This document shows positions 23,674-35,492 of a DNA stretch of 64,000 nt, piece after piece. A model generated the notes under the pieces. That model worked only from the letters and a program-made list of their open reading frames with translations, had not been told where the DNA came from and did no database searches. Within the stretch, counting starts at the first letter, position 1. Every line of letters begins with the position of its first letter. A program made the translations under genes and the position numbers. This DNA is from Phallusia mammillata (lineage: Eukaryota > Chordata > Ascidiacea > Phlebobranchia > Ascidiidae): assembly GCA_003260075.1 (NCBI GenBank), contig QLIY01000513.1, positions 50,773 to 114,772 on the forward strand. Reading direction: 5' to 3'.

Positions 23674-26600
23674 ATGGAAATAGTAAACATGTTGTGGTTA
23701 TTGTTTCTCCTGGTTTTCGTCGGATGCGTGGAAGGTGAATGTCCGGGTGAGGATCTCAATCTCGCCCCACGACCTTATACAAGTAAGTTTGCCTATTAAA
23801 AACAATCTAAAGGTTAAAAGCACAGGCCTTTTGTGAGCCTTCGACTTCCCAAGGCAGAACGAAAGTTTTGACACCAATAAGATGCAAAAAAATACCCTAA
23901 TAAAGGTTCACGCGAAAATCGTATGCAAATTTTGAACCTAAAACAAAAAGACTGACTGTAACTGCTTACCGCATATACCCAGAGTTTAAGTCAAGTAGCA
24001 CGGCCTCATTATGCACTGTGCTGTTTTCGGAACTAAATTCTAAAAAGTCCGTAAAATTCTTAAAAAATGTGCAACTATAATCGTTTAATAAAAAAAAGCA
24101 GCAAGAGAGGTTTAGGTTGATATTATATACATAGCGACATAATTGCAATGAACGATCACCAAAAAGGAAATAGCTACGCAAGGTCATAACTTTTTCGGCG
24201 CGCAAAAAGTGCGTGGCAGGTCTAGTGAATATAGCTACTGTAACAGCGCTTTAGCTACACCTTAAAACCAAGACTTCGTTGTATTTGTAAAACTCGAAGT
24301 AAATTAATACCTTTTTGAAGTAAGATTCATCCCTTTTGCAACACAACAGGCGGTTATTGTGTACAAATTGTAAGAAAAAGAAATGTTAAGACAAGAATAT
24401 GACCATCAACAGTTTTGCTTGGGTGGCGGTTTTCCCGCCCAATTAGACTTGTTTTGGACATCGAGTTGCGGGTCCATTACATAGATGTTGTTGCCTTTTT
24501 AGCGGATTATCAAAAAGATACACACGTCTTTGCAAGCAGTTGAATGACCGTAAAATTGCGTCGTTTAAATTTACTTCGCAGTTGCGGGTTTTTGGCTGGT
24601 TTTGACAAGCAGACTGCCGATGTTTGAGAATTTGACCGGATAATACTAATCCTAACCGGGCCCGACGACTTTTCTGAAGTCTTGTATTAGGTCCAGACGT
24701 TTTCCCAATGTGAAATTACGGTTAAGCTCTTTTATAGATTGTTTTCTTTTCAATTTAAGCCCGAACCGAAGTGTCAATAATTTAACTATTACTATTCAAA
24801 AAGTCACGTAGCTTACTGTTATGGTTACACCCAATAAGACGGATGTAGACTATCAGTATTGTAAGTCGGGTCGTGTTTTGTCAGTTTTCCCCTAGTCGTG
24901 TATTACTCACAGTGCGCCAAACTCACTTTTTGGTGAGCTCCAGCTGTACAACGCTTCATAACACGTTGTAGCTGCAGCGCGTTTAGTCATGATCCACCAA
25001 TTGTACCCTCCACTATTTAGCGCTCCATAACGTTTCCTTGCTGCGCACCTATTTTGGCTTGGTGATTGTTCAGTGCCGTTCTGTTGCTATTTCACCAAGC
25101 GAATAAAACTATCTCAACTTAACTCATTAGATCCGTGGAGGCCATGCAAAAGAAGACTACGGAGTAGCTAATTACTAAAGCGTATTGTTACGTTATAAAT
25201 TCACTACATTTTCGGGCCTTTTCGGGCTATATTTAAGAAAACATAATGGGTTCGACCTTGTACCTTCGGGTTCGAGCCCCAATTTGCTCCCAAAACTCGA
25301 GTTCGAGCCCCAAAGTCTCTGACAAACGCTTTTACTGAGGAAAACTACTCTCAGAAAACCAGGTACACTCTCGTAACAGCTGGTGGCAGAATTTGGTGAC
25401 TTTGGGTCGGTTTAATGAAAACTTGTTCGTGATAATTTAATGAGCTCCCTGTTGAAAGTCATTTGTATAAGTTCATGTGCTACGTCGAGCATCGTATTTC
25501 TGGTTTAAGGGGGTTTTCGCTTGTGTGCTCGCAAATATTCACCTTAATTGCTCTTAACGAGCCTTACCGTTTTGGATGGGCGAATAGCTCAGCAAAATAG
25601 GTTACTAAAAAGCAATTAGATTTTGTTCAGCATCACACCAGTTGAATGACACATTTGTTATAAATGCAACCTGGTGGACGAAACCAGACATATACCGAAA
25701 TAAAATATTGTGACCAGTGGTAATAGTTGTCCATTCAACTTGCAATATTATTTACAGAACCAGAAAATCTCTCGGTGTGCGACTTTCCCTATATTGGCCC
25801 CAACTGCACTTGTCCTTCTCCAATGTTCGAATGTGCTTGTCACAAGTTCGGTCGGTGTGGGGTCTATCCGGGATGTATACCAAAGTTACGGGTAAATAAT
25901 GGGTTAAGCGAATGTGGTGATTGGAGCGACGAGTTTAGTGAAGGATGTCAGGAAGACAGATTTCAGTGTGACTGCTTCAACACTACTTGTAAGGGTTACT
26001 TTGGATGCATACTATCTTACGAACAATGTGACGGTTTGATAGATTGCTTAGATGGAAGTGATGAAGCTCATTGTGCAGCACCGGTCAAAATGGTGAAGTG
26101 CAACTCTTACCAAACAAATAACACTTCTAAAAATGCTTGGCGCGTACGTATAGATGAAATATGCGATGGAAAAAATGACTGTGGAAATTGGAGTGACGAA
26201 GTTAACTGCACTTGTCCAGCTAATACGTATGAATGCCCATGTTACAGAACTAAAAACTGCACATCTGGCTACGGTTGCATTAGAAACTTTGCTGTATGTA
26301 ATGGAGTAAACAATTGTGGAGATTGGAGCGATGAGTATAGTTGCTCTTGTCCAGCTGATAGGTTAGAATGCCCCTGTCACAGAACAAAGAACTGCTCATG
26401 GGGCTATGGTTGCATCCACAAACACTGGCTATGCAATAGAATTATTGACTGTGGAGATTGGAATGATAAAGTTAATTGCACTTGTCCAGCTGAAAAGTTC
26501 GAATGTCCTTGTTACAAAAGAAAAAACTGTGTCTTTAATAGTGGTTGCATCAACAAAAAATTTCAATGTGATGGAGTTAATGACTGTGGAGATTGGAGTG

Positions 26601-29469
26601 ATGAAGTTAATTGCACTTGTCCAGCTGATAAGTTTGAATGTAACTGCTACAAAACCAAAAACTGTATTTCTCGAAACGGTTGCCTGAACAAAAATTTTCA
26701 GTGTAATGGAAGGATTGAATGTGGAGATTGGAGTGATGAATTAAACTGTTCTTGTCCATCTAGTACGTTCCAATGCAAGTGTATTGGTGAACAAATATGC
26801 GTTGTAATGTACGGAAATTGCATTAATCCATCTTTATTGTGTGATGGAAATCGTGACTGTTTCGACGGCAGTGACGAAACATATGAAACATGTAACAATA
26901 CTGGCCTTTATGCAAGATGTCCATGTAGTTTGAATGACATTAAATGTCTTTCTATGGGTGGATTTATAGATTTTGACAAGCTGGGTGACAACGTTAAAGA
27001 TTGCTCTGATGGGAGTGACGAACTTTGTTCAGTTGCGAATTTCTATTGTGGATATTGTACAATGTTTGCCACAATTTGTACGAGTGAACAACTTGCCAGG
27101 TATCTCATACATACCCCAGTTCCAGCAAAGTGCAATACAGTAATTCAACCATCGTGTGCTGAAGACACTAATAACTGTACTACTGGGAAAGTTATTTGTG
27201 TTTCAACTGCATGCAAAGCCCCAGAAAGCTTTTGTTGGGATTTGCTTTTTTGTAAAAATCAGCAACTCGTTAAAAACATTGATTTCTGTAATTTTGTTCC
27301 AGACTGCAATGACACCAGCGACGAAATAAGAGAAGGATTCGGTTTCAAATGTTCAGGATCCTCAAGACAAGGTGTTTGTGTTTTGCCTCAAGCAAACGTC
27401 TTCGATTCAGTGGCTCAATGTTCTGATAAATCTGATCTTTGTTTTGTCAAGGGGGGGGGGGATGTTTTCAGTGCTTTGATAAAAAGATTATTATATCTTC
27501 CAAGCAAGTTTGTGACGGAATAGTGGATTGCTTTGATATGTCAGATGAGTGTTTGTGTTTAAACCGAAACTTGTGTCACAAAATAATGAAGAAAAATAGC
27601 TTAAGCCGGAAGAACTGTAAAAATAATTCTATCTGTGCACAACAAAAAGAGATTATATTCAATTCAAGCATGATGAATGTCGACAAAATGAATAAAGAAC
27701 ATGGTTTATTTTATAATTACTTGGAAAAAGATCAATGTGTACTCGATAACCGTAGTAGTTTCGGGCTTGACGAAATATTCAAGTGTGCAAGAACTGACAA
27801 CAAATTGTTAAGAACACGATTTCAAAATCGTTTGAACCATGGTGAAGAAGTTAAATCTTTGTTGAACTCGATATGTGATGGAAAAACCTCTAATAGTTTC
27901 AAAATGCTCGGTGAATTAAATTGTCCAATAATGTACTATTGTTTCTCACAGCAAGAAATCAACATAAAATACACTCAGGTGTGCGACGGAAAAGTTGATT
28001 GTGACGACAGTTCAGATGAATTTTTAAACCTTTGTTACAAAACTAGATATTATTGCAAAACAAACGGTCAAATTTCCATAGACAGGAAAACTGTTTGTGA
28101 TGGAATTATCGATTGTGACAATGAATCTGATGAAAGCAGATGCCGCTGTAAAGAGGAAAGGTTTTTTTGCACAAATAATGAACCATTGTCAATAGAATGG
28201 AAACTGGTACAGAATGGAATTCAGGATTGTTCAGACGGAAGTGACGAATGTGTGAACTTAGCTAGGGACGCGTTTGCAGATGTCAACGAAATGATTGCTA
28301 ATCCAATATACCGAGCAATTTTCTGGATAACAGCTTTTCTAGCTATGGGAGGAAATTCGTTTGTGTTTATTGCAACTGCTCAGAGCTTATGGAAAGCCGA
28401 CAGAAACCAAAACGTGTTTATCAACACCAATGTTTTCATCCTTAACCTCAGCCTCTCTGATTTCCTCATGGGTGTCTACCTGTTTGCTATTATTATACAA
28501 GCAACTCAAGTTTCTGGATCGTATTGTCTTCACGATAAGGAATGGAGATCAAGTAGTTTGTGTTCAGGACTTGGAGCACTTGCAATTGTATCGTCAGAAG
28601 CTTCAGCATTTACTATGACAGCAATGACCACCTTTCGCCTTGTATCAGCCTTTAAACCATTCCTTATTCGAAGTGTACGAGTAGGTCGAATTGTACTTGC
28701 TGAATTGTTTTGCTGGATTTTAGCTGTTGTTTTGGCAACTGTTCCTTTGCTGCAAGTCACTTCGGAATATTTTGCAACTGATGTTTGGTTTCCAAACAAC
28801 TTTTTCGGAACCGATTTTGTCTCGAGAGAAAACATGTCACTTCTTGCAGAAAGAATTGTAAATGCAAATCTGGCTAGTTGGAACGATGTGAAATTAACTA
28901 TCAATAAAGCATTTCCTCGTAACTCAATCAAAGGAGAGTTTGGATATTATGGAAAAACAAGTGTCTGTATGCCACGTTTGTTTGCCACAACTGGTGAATT
29001 TGTTTGGGAATATTCAACTTTCCTAATCACAATCAACTTCCTCATGTTCATTTACATGGTGATTGCATATGTTCTCATCTACAAACAGAGCAACCGCATG
29101 AAAGGATCTAGAAGCAATGACATCAGCTCCAAGATGCAAAAAAGAATCTCGAGGTTGATTTTGACCGACTTCTGTTGCTGGATTCCAGTTTGTGTAATGG
29201 GGTATTTGAGTGTTGGAGGAATCGAGATGCCACTAGATGCTTTTGTGTTAAGTGCTTGTCTGTTGCTTCCAATTAACAGCGCTCTAAATCCTTTGCTTTA
29301 CTCGAAAGTAATAGAAGATCAACTTACCAGGGCAAAGAAATGGCTAGTGAAAAAATTGTCCTCCTTACGGGCATTTGGGAATCGCTCATCAGATTTAGCT
29401 GTTAGATACAACGCTCACCGAGAGGAAGAAGCCGGCAGAGTGATTGAGATTGTTGAAACAAACAACTGA
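23674..29469 (+). CDS. Multi-LDLa rhodopsin/LGR-like G protein-coupled receptor
   Basis: Exon 1 (23674-23782) encodes a signal peptide (MLWLLFLLVFVGCVEG). It splices phase 1 to one large exon, 25758-29469, ending in TGA. A ten-base G-run at 27451-27460 switches the reading frame; the two halves clearly belong to one protein of about 1,270 residues. The ectodomain has about 14 LDL-receptor class A modules (CxxGxxDCxDxSDE). Several central ones carry an additional Cys pair (eight instead of six). Seven membrane helices follow from about 28,300. Helix 6 (LILTDFCCWIPVCVMGYLSV) and helix 7 (PINSALNPLLYSK) match the type-C LGR (RXFP/GRL101) branch. The (D/E)R(Y/W) position of helix 3 reads TTFRLVSAF, so the acidic residue is absent. 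No leucine-rich repeats lie between LDLa and helix 1, unlike RXFP1/2 and GRL101. It should sit in the plasma membrane and bind calcium through the LDLa modules; ligand unknown. Confidence 0.88.
23783..25757. other. Intron of the LDLa receptor
   Basis: Contains two copies of repeat family B and, at 25612-25690, a segment resembling the sequence around the ABAT start codon (ACCTGGTGGACGAAAC). No exon found. Confidence 0.6.
24885..25120 (+). repeat. Repeat family B copy in the receptor intron
   Basis: CAGTGCGCCAAACTCAC, CATGATCCACCAATTGTACC, GCGCTCCATAACGTTTCC and TTTCACCAAGCGAATAAAAC. Confidence 0.75.
27451..27461. other. Gap-like G-run inside the receptor coding exon
   Basis: Eleven G residues interrupt the LDLa array (upstream side ends ...CFVK, downstream side resumes CFQCFDKK). 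The open frame changes across the run, so bases are missing or added here. One LDLa module at this point is probably incomplete. Confidence 0.8.
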
Positions 29470-30079
29470 TCCACGTATTGGTTCTGGCCAATTTACTGTA
29501 TTAAGGACGAAAAAAACGTTTTTAACCAGATTGATTTAATGTGTTTTCAGCTTTTTCTTTTAAATGACCTCATTTCAAAATAACCACAGTGCGTTTGTTA
29601 AACTAGAATTTATACTAAACTTAATTGTGTGTGTAGTGTGTATTATATACAGTTTCTCTTATTTATATGAACTAGTGTTAAAAATAACCACAATGCGTTT
29701 GATTAAAAAACATGAAGTTATGTGCAAGTTTTTTTTCTTGTTCTGTATAAAGTTTGATCGATTGTGAAGCAATTTGAAATTATAACTTACTAAACCTAAT
29801 TGTGATTGTATTATATACAGTTTCTCTTATTTATATGGACTAGAGTTGAAAATTATATGGCTAAACAATTTTCGGTGTCAGTTTCAAATTCAATAAAACA
29901 CTGAGGTTTATCAGGTCATCGTTTCGATATTTTGACAAAATAAATGAATACTGTAACAAAATCAAGTAATTAAGAATCAAAATTTTTTTTTGCATGGTAT
30001 GCACATACTGCACATAGAAAATTTGTTTATCGTATTGGTAAAGACTTTAATTTCAAATTGGGGTTTTAAGAACATGAAA

Positions 30080-30105
30080 GTTATATATATATATATATAT
30101 ATATA
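30080..30105. repeat. (TA)n microsatellite
   Basis: About 13 TA units directly before a segment (30106-30320) that is repeated almost exactly at 30331-30547 after a G-run. Confidence 0.85.
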
Positions 30106-31044
30106 CGGCAGAATTTCGTTTTACGAAGATAAATAGAAGGCAGTGCAATAGCAAGATTAACAGTTACAGTGGCAAACAAATACAGTAAGTACACAAATTG
30201 AATCACTGCTAACAACTTATGACGCAACAATTCAATTTTCAGACAAACAATAACAAAAGGAAAATTACTACAATAATCAAAATTAACACAATGTATAACT
30301 GTTACCAAATTCCAAATCCAGGGGGGGGGGCGGCAGAATTTCGTTATACGAAGATAAATAGAAGGCAGTGCAATAGCAAGATTAACAGTTACAGTGGCAA
30401 ACAAATACAGTAAGTACACAAATTGAATCACTGCTAACAACTTATGACGCAACAATTCAATTTTCAGACAAACAATAACAAAAGGAAAATTACTACAATA
30501 ATCAAAATTAACACAATGTATAACTGTTACCAAATTCCAAATCCAACAATTAAACGCATTTGCCCTCGAGCTTAAATTACTCACATCGCCACACTCCACA
30601 ACGATTCGTGCAATTTGTTTTACGCTGTATGACTGTACTGGTTTCTTTTGTTATATTGCCATGTTCCTTTTTTGGTACTATCTTTGTTGTTTATTGCATT
30701 TTGTGTTTTGCCTTTTTACTTCATATCTTTTTTGTCTTTCTGCGCCAACATTAGCATTGCATAGTCCATTTATTTCTCTCGTCCCCTTTTCCTTTAATTC
30801 TTAAATAAACAGAAACGGGTCAAGTGACTCGATGGCCAATGTTTGGCTCTCACTGGCCCGGTCGCGCATATATTACTTGTGTTACTATTTTGTTTATGCA
30901 AATGTTTCAATGCCAAGCGTGACAAATAAAATATTGATTGATTGATTACGTGCGAACCTGACCATTGCACATTTTGAAAAAAAAACACGTGAGCCACTTG
31001 GATCTCAAAAATAGGTGTATCAGATAAGATGCAAAAATTCATTA

Positions 31045-31140
31045 ACAGTAACCAGTAATGCTAACCGGTTCGCTGATCACATAAAATTTCGTAAGACGGT
31101 TGTATAGAACCGGTGTGAACCGGCTGAATCCCACCACTGC
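31045..31140 (-). repeat. Fragment of the CAGTGGTGGGATTC MITE family
   Basis: TAATGCTAACCGGTTCGCTG, then AGAACCGGTGTGAACCGGCT and GAATCCCACCACTG correspond to one half of the 23112-23288 element in reverse orientation. Confidence 0.65.
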
Positions 31141-31379
31141 CTGTATGTCATAAGCCTATTGTCACATTCCGGCATTTTCTTTACTGTAGCAAAACAATAG
31201 GGGAATTTGAAACGTTTGTCCTATTCTAGCAAAACAGGAAACAATTGAAAATTTAACCGACAGTGCCTATAAGCTACGCGCAATGCACAACAATTACTTT
31301 ATGTGATGCGTTTTGCATATATTGCCTTTCGCTGTACATTTTCGTCTCGCCAACTGTGGTTTGGCTATATTATCTATAT

Positions 31380-31610
31380 GTATGTTGAGTTGAGTTTACT
31401 TCGCCGGGCAAAATCGTAGCAGCACAATTGCGCTAAAATATTCACCAGGCCGGAAATAGCTGCGCAACGTTCGGACGTTAAAAAGGGCGACAATAATGAG
31501 GACACAATTGGTGGATAGTTGGTAGACGCGCTCCAGCTACGCCGTTACTACAAGCGTTATGTGACAGAGGCTCACATTGGAGGGTGAGGTTGTCACCTTT
31601 GGACATAAGT
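31380..31610 (-). repeat. Repeat family B copy
   Basis: GTTGAGTTGAGTTTACTTCG, GAAATAGCTGCGCAACGTT and ACAGAGGCTCACATTGG on the plus strand are the reverse of the family blocks. Confidence 0.7.
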
Positions 31611-31829
31611 TGTGTTCAATTAGTTTGGGAGAAACGAAAATATTGCATTAGAACAGTCACCAAGAGGGAAGCAGAAGTGCGACATTAAAACATTGCGAAG
31701 TAAAAGGTGGAGAGAGCACAATTAGTGAATAAGGTTGAATTGAACAGGCTGTAGTCACAATGTTATTACAAGAAGAAACAAGAAGTGATTAAGGTCGCAT
31801 GGGTTAACTTAAAAGTGAATTTGAATTAC

Positions 31830-31915
31830 TTGCCGGTTGCCGCCCAACTTGGTGTTTTGGTTGATTGGCGCTTCCACACTGACCTCAAATAAACCATTGG
31901 TTGTTTGGGTAGTGA
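31830..31915 (-). CDS. Isolated candidate exon on the minus strand
   Basis: Reading the minus strand, an 86-base segment with an acceptor (TTTTTTCAG) and a donor (CAA/GTAATT) encodes NGLFEVSVEAPINQNTKLGG in a phase-2 open frame. It lies 490 bases upstream of the ABAT start in divergent orientation. No partner exons were found and the product is not recognised. Confidence 0.2.
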
Positions 31916-32403
31916 CTGAAAAAAGGGTTTGTCTTAACGGTTTGGTGGTTTGCATTCTATTGCACTCAACTAATTGTTAGAGTTAATTACAATTGGCTGA
32001 TTTTTTTATCTGCTTTTAAGATTTTGTAAAATATCTTTAATGTCCAAATTTTGCATTTTGGTGATGTTATGTCAAGCGTGACGTTTGCTAAATATTGATG
32101 CGCTTGGCCAACTTTTGTTGATTTTATAGCCAGACTTTATGTAAACGCAATTTTATCTAGCGATTTAATGCGAAAATTGTTTACGAATTTTAAGTGGATT
32201 GCGAATTTTAGCAAGGAACAATTACAAATTCACTAACTGGTATAAATTGCGTTTGCATAATTTTTTTGGATTTTTTTGGTTTTGGATTCTAGCCGAAACT
32301 GAATTTAGGTAGTGTTGCCGACTTAATTGGACAGTTCTGATTGGACAAGAACAACTAGTATTTTGTTTAGCATTACTCCAGTAAAACGACGAAGTTGTGA
32401 AAT

Positions 32404-35400
32404 ATGCCACCTGGTGGACGAAACGCTTGTTCAGTATTTTTTAATTCGACAGGATACCCAAATCCTTTGCATCGTAACGTAAAATCCTTAGTTACACTTT
32501 TGACACTAAAACGTAAGTTTTGCAGTGAGGCAAACAGTGATGTTACCACAACAGGAAAATTGTGTTACATTTTCATCATAGTTCTTTTTTGTGTGTACGT
32601 AACTTTGTTGTTGCCTGACATCCCTTACATATATGTTTGAAGTAGTAAAAGGGAGCCCGATATTCTGGTCGGGTTTGAGCATAATTTGAAAAAAAAATCG
32701 GGTTGGTTAGGGTTTCGGGGTTGGGCTTGCATAAACCAATAAAAGAAGGCATGTTTTAGCCACGGAATATCAGGTGTTCGTTGGCGCTTATTGGACAAAA
32801 AACACAACAAAAACAAAAAACATCTGGTTGTTTAATTCAATGGTCGGCAACCGCTGGTCCGCGGCCTGGTACTGGTCCACGAGGAGTTCGTTACTGGGCC
32901 GTGCAATTTTTTTTTAAATGCTACAAAACAATTTGCCCATGTATCCCGGAAAGGGCAAGCTATAACGTTTTTATTGCTTGTATTTGTAATTTTTTGAAGA
33001 CTCGTTCGCCATAAAATTTCACTTTCAAAAACGGTCCGCAGTGCAGAAAAGGTTGCCGACCTCTGGTTTAATTGATAACCAGTAATTATAATTATGATAA
33101 ATATCATTTCTGTTTTTTAATGTTTATTTTCCGATTTTTATTTTATAGATTCAAGATTCCAACATGCTAGCGCAACAGTTGAACCGAAAGCACCAACTGT
33201 AAAAACTGCAGTCCCTGGCCCTAATACAAAGGTGAAAATAATATAGCGCTTCTTATATTATTTTAACAATTGCTAATTAAATAAAAAATTAACTTGGCTT
33301 TCACAAATTTACGCATTGCAATTACAATAAGTTAAAAATTAAAAGCGAATTTACTTTTAGCTATATCAAAAGTGGGCAAACTTTTCAGTGCAAAGGTCAC
33401 ATTCAAATGTTCCCAATTTTTTGGGGACGCATAGTAAATTAACCATAGTATGTTTTAAGCTACACGTATAACGTTTGTTGTGACTTCATTGATCGTACAA
33501 ACATTGGTTGAAACGCAACAATTGCAATTGTTTCAAAATAAACGGTAATTTATTGCAACATATGCTACACTTGAAAAATAACTTTAGCATCATTTGGCAC
33601 AATAACACCCTACAATTAAAGATACATCTTCTTTTTAATAAACACGCCAACATTAAACAATACAAGTTGATTTAGTATCAATCTTTATATTTTCTGCGTT
33701 AACGATTCCATAGCCGTGTTTAATGTCCGTTTGCAAAGTACTGCAAGAGCCTAAAGTTGATCCTAGGCGATCAAAGTTTTGGCGTCAACAGTTCAAAGTA
33801 GTCTGTTCTAAAAGACGTACAGTAAACATCCGAAACCGAACGAAGATCAATTGTATCAAGTGACTATTTGCAAACTATCGTGGCAGAAACTACAGGCTAG
33901 GACAGGGGTCGGCAACCTTTTTTGCACTGCGGACCGTTTTTGAAAGTGAAATTTTATCGCGGACCGGTCTGTGAAAAACTACAAATATTTAGCAATTAAA
34001 ACTCATAAATTAGTTTATCATCCTCCCCCCCCCCATAGACCAGTGGTTCTCAAACTTTTTTTTAACGGCTTCTTTGCCATTATATCGAGGGCTCGCGGTC
34101 CTTTAGCTGGGGTGTGTATTTTAGCAAAACGAAAGTTGATCGCAGGGTTTTATCAAGTTATGCACAAAATTCCGCAAAATTAAAAAAATTTTTTTGAGCC
34201 CCCCCCCCTATAGCATTTAACCTGAAAAATTATACGGCCCGGTAACGAACTCCTCGTGGACCGACCACTGGCCTAGGACACGTAAAAAGTATCTGTGTTT
34301 AGTCCCAAAGTATGGCCCAAAAACTCTACGCCTATGCTCATGATATTACTTGGCGTTGCTCGGTAACTTTCTCTTTTTACTAACATTTGGCAGGTCGCAT
34401 GAACTCCTTTGTCGGGCCGCATGCGGGCAATAGTTTGGCCACCCATGGGCCATATCAATTACTTTTACCGATACCCATGTTTAAACTCACTTAAACAAAA
34501 TTGTAGTTTAAAGTCTAACAATAGTTGATTCAATTGGCCACGCCATTTAAATTTTAGTGTCCTTAAATGTTTCGCATGCCCAACGGTAGCGTTAAATTTT
34601 ACTGTTTACCAACTAAACTTTATAGTTTTTGCATTTTCTGAAGTTTGATAAGTTTACTGTTTTACTGCCAACCAAGGTCCAACAAAGTAGTATTTAGAAT
34701 ATTTTCCAATTGCGAGACTGACAGTCAACCCAATTTAATAACCTTAATGACATATCTAGGCTTTGAAAAGTTGCAAAAAAGGGTTGCTTGGCTTCGAAAA
34801 TGCAGGCAAAATACTTCGTGTTTGATAACTTTTGCCTCTATTCTAGAGTTTGACCTTAATGTCTTTATTAATACCGATTCCGTTGCTTTTGTGAGTTTGA
34901 AACAATTCTGCTATTTGATTCGCTGGTCTGGAAATTGCTTTTTTATAGAAAGCTGTGATTTGCAAACAGATCGGCGGTGTGTAAAGATGTAAAACACTAA
35001 AAACACACAAAAACATGCTTGTGTGCCCCCCCCCCTTATTAATACCGATTCCGTTGCTTTTGTGAGTTTGAAACAATTCTGCTTGCCTTATAAGTCATAA
35101 ACCTAGTATTTTCTTGCAATTGTTCCGATTTACATTGCTTTGGGTTATCGTTGGCAAAGTTAGTCATTTTCTAGTAGTTAAGTCACTGAAGAGTGCATAC
35201 CTACATTTTCCGAGTAACTTTTTGTCTTTATACCGAATCAGCATGGGTTGGAATCCTACCGCAGGCTGGATTTTTCTAGCCTACACTATGCCACATGGTA
35301 AATGTTTGGTGATCGGCTGATTCGGTATAATGCCTTAAATAGGCCTGGCGTACTATGATTTGGATACGAGTGTGCCGTGATTGCTGCTCCGCATCGACGA

Positions 35401-35419
35401 TTCAGGGCGGATCCCAGTT

Positions 35420-35492
<73 letters not shown>

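Larger units (their letters stand above)
29470..31829. other. Intergenic region after the receptor gene
   Basis: It holds AT-rich sequence with a short duplicated block (CAGTTTCTCTTATTTATATG twice, near 29650 and 29818), the TA microsatellite, a duplicated gap flank (30106-30547), a MITE fragment and a family B repeat. No gene supported. Confidence 0.5.

Noticed and set aside
28530-28931. Minus-strand 133-codon frame opposite the receptor
   Set aside because: It is the shadow of the seven-helix coding sequence on the other strand.
30081-30599. A 172-codon minus-strand frame with an internal duplication
   Set aside because: The duplication is the pair of unmerged contig ends around a G-run; no domain was recognised and the frame includes the TA microsatellite.
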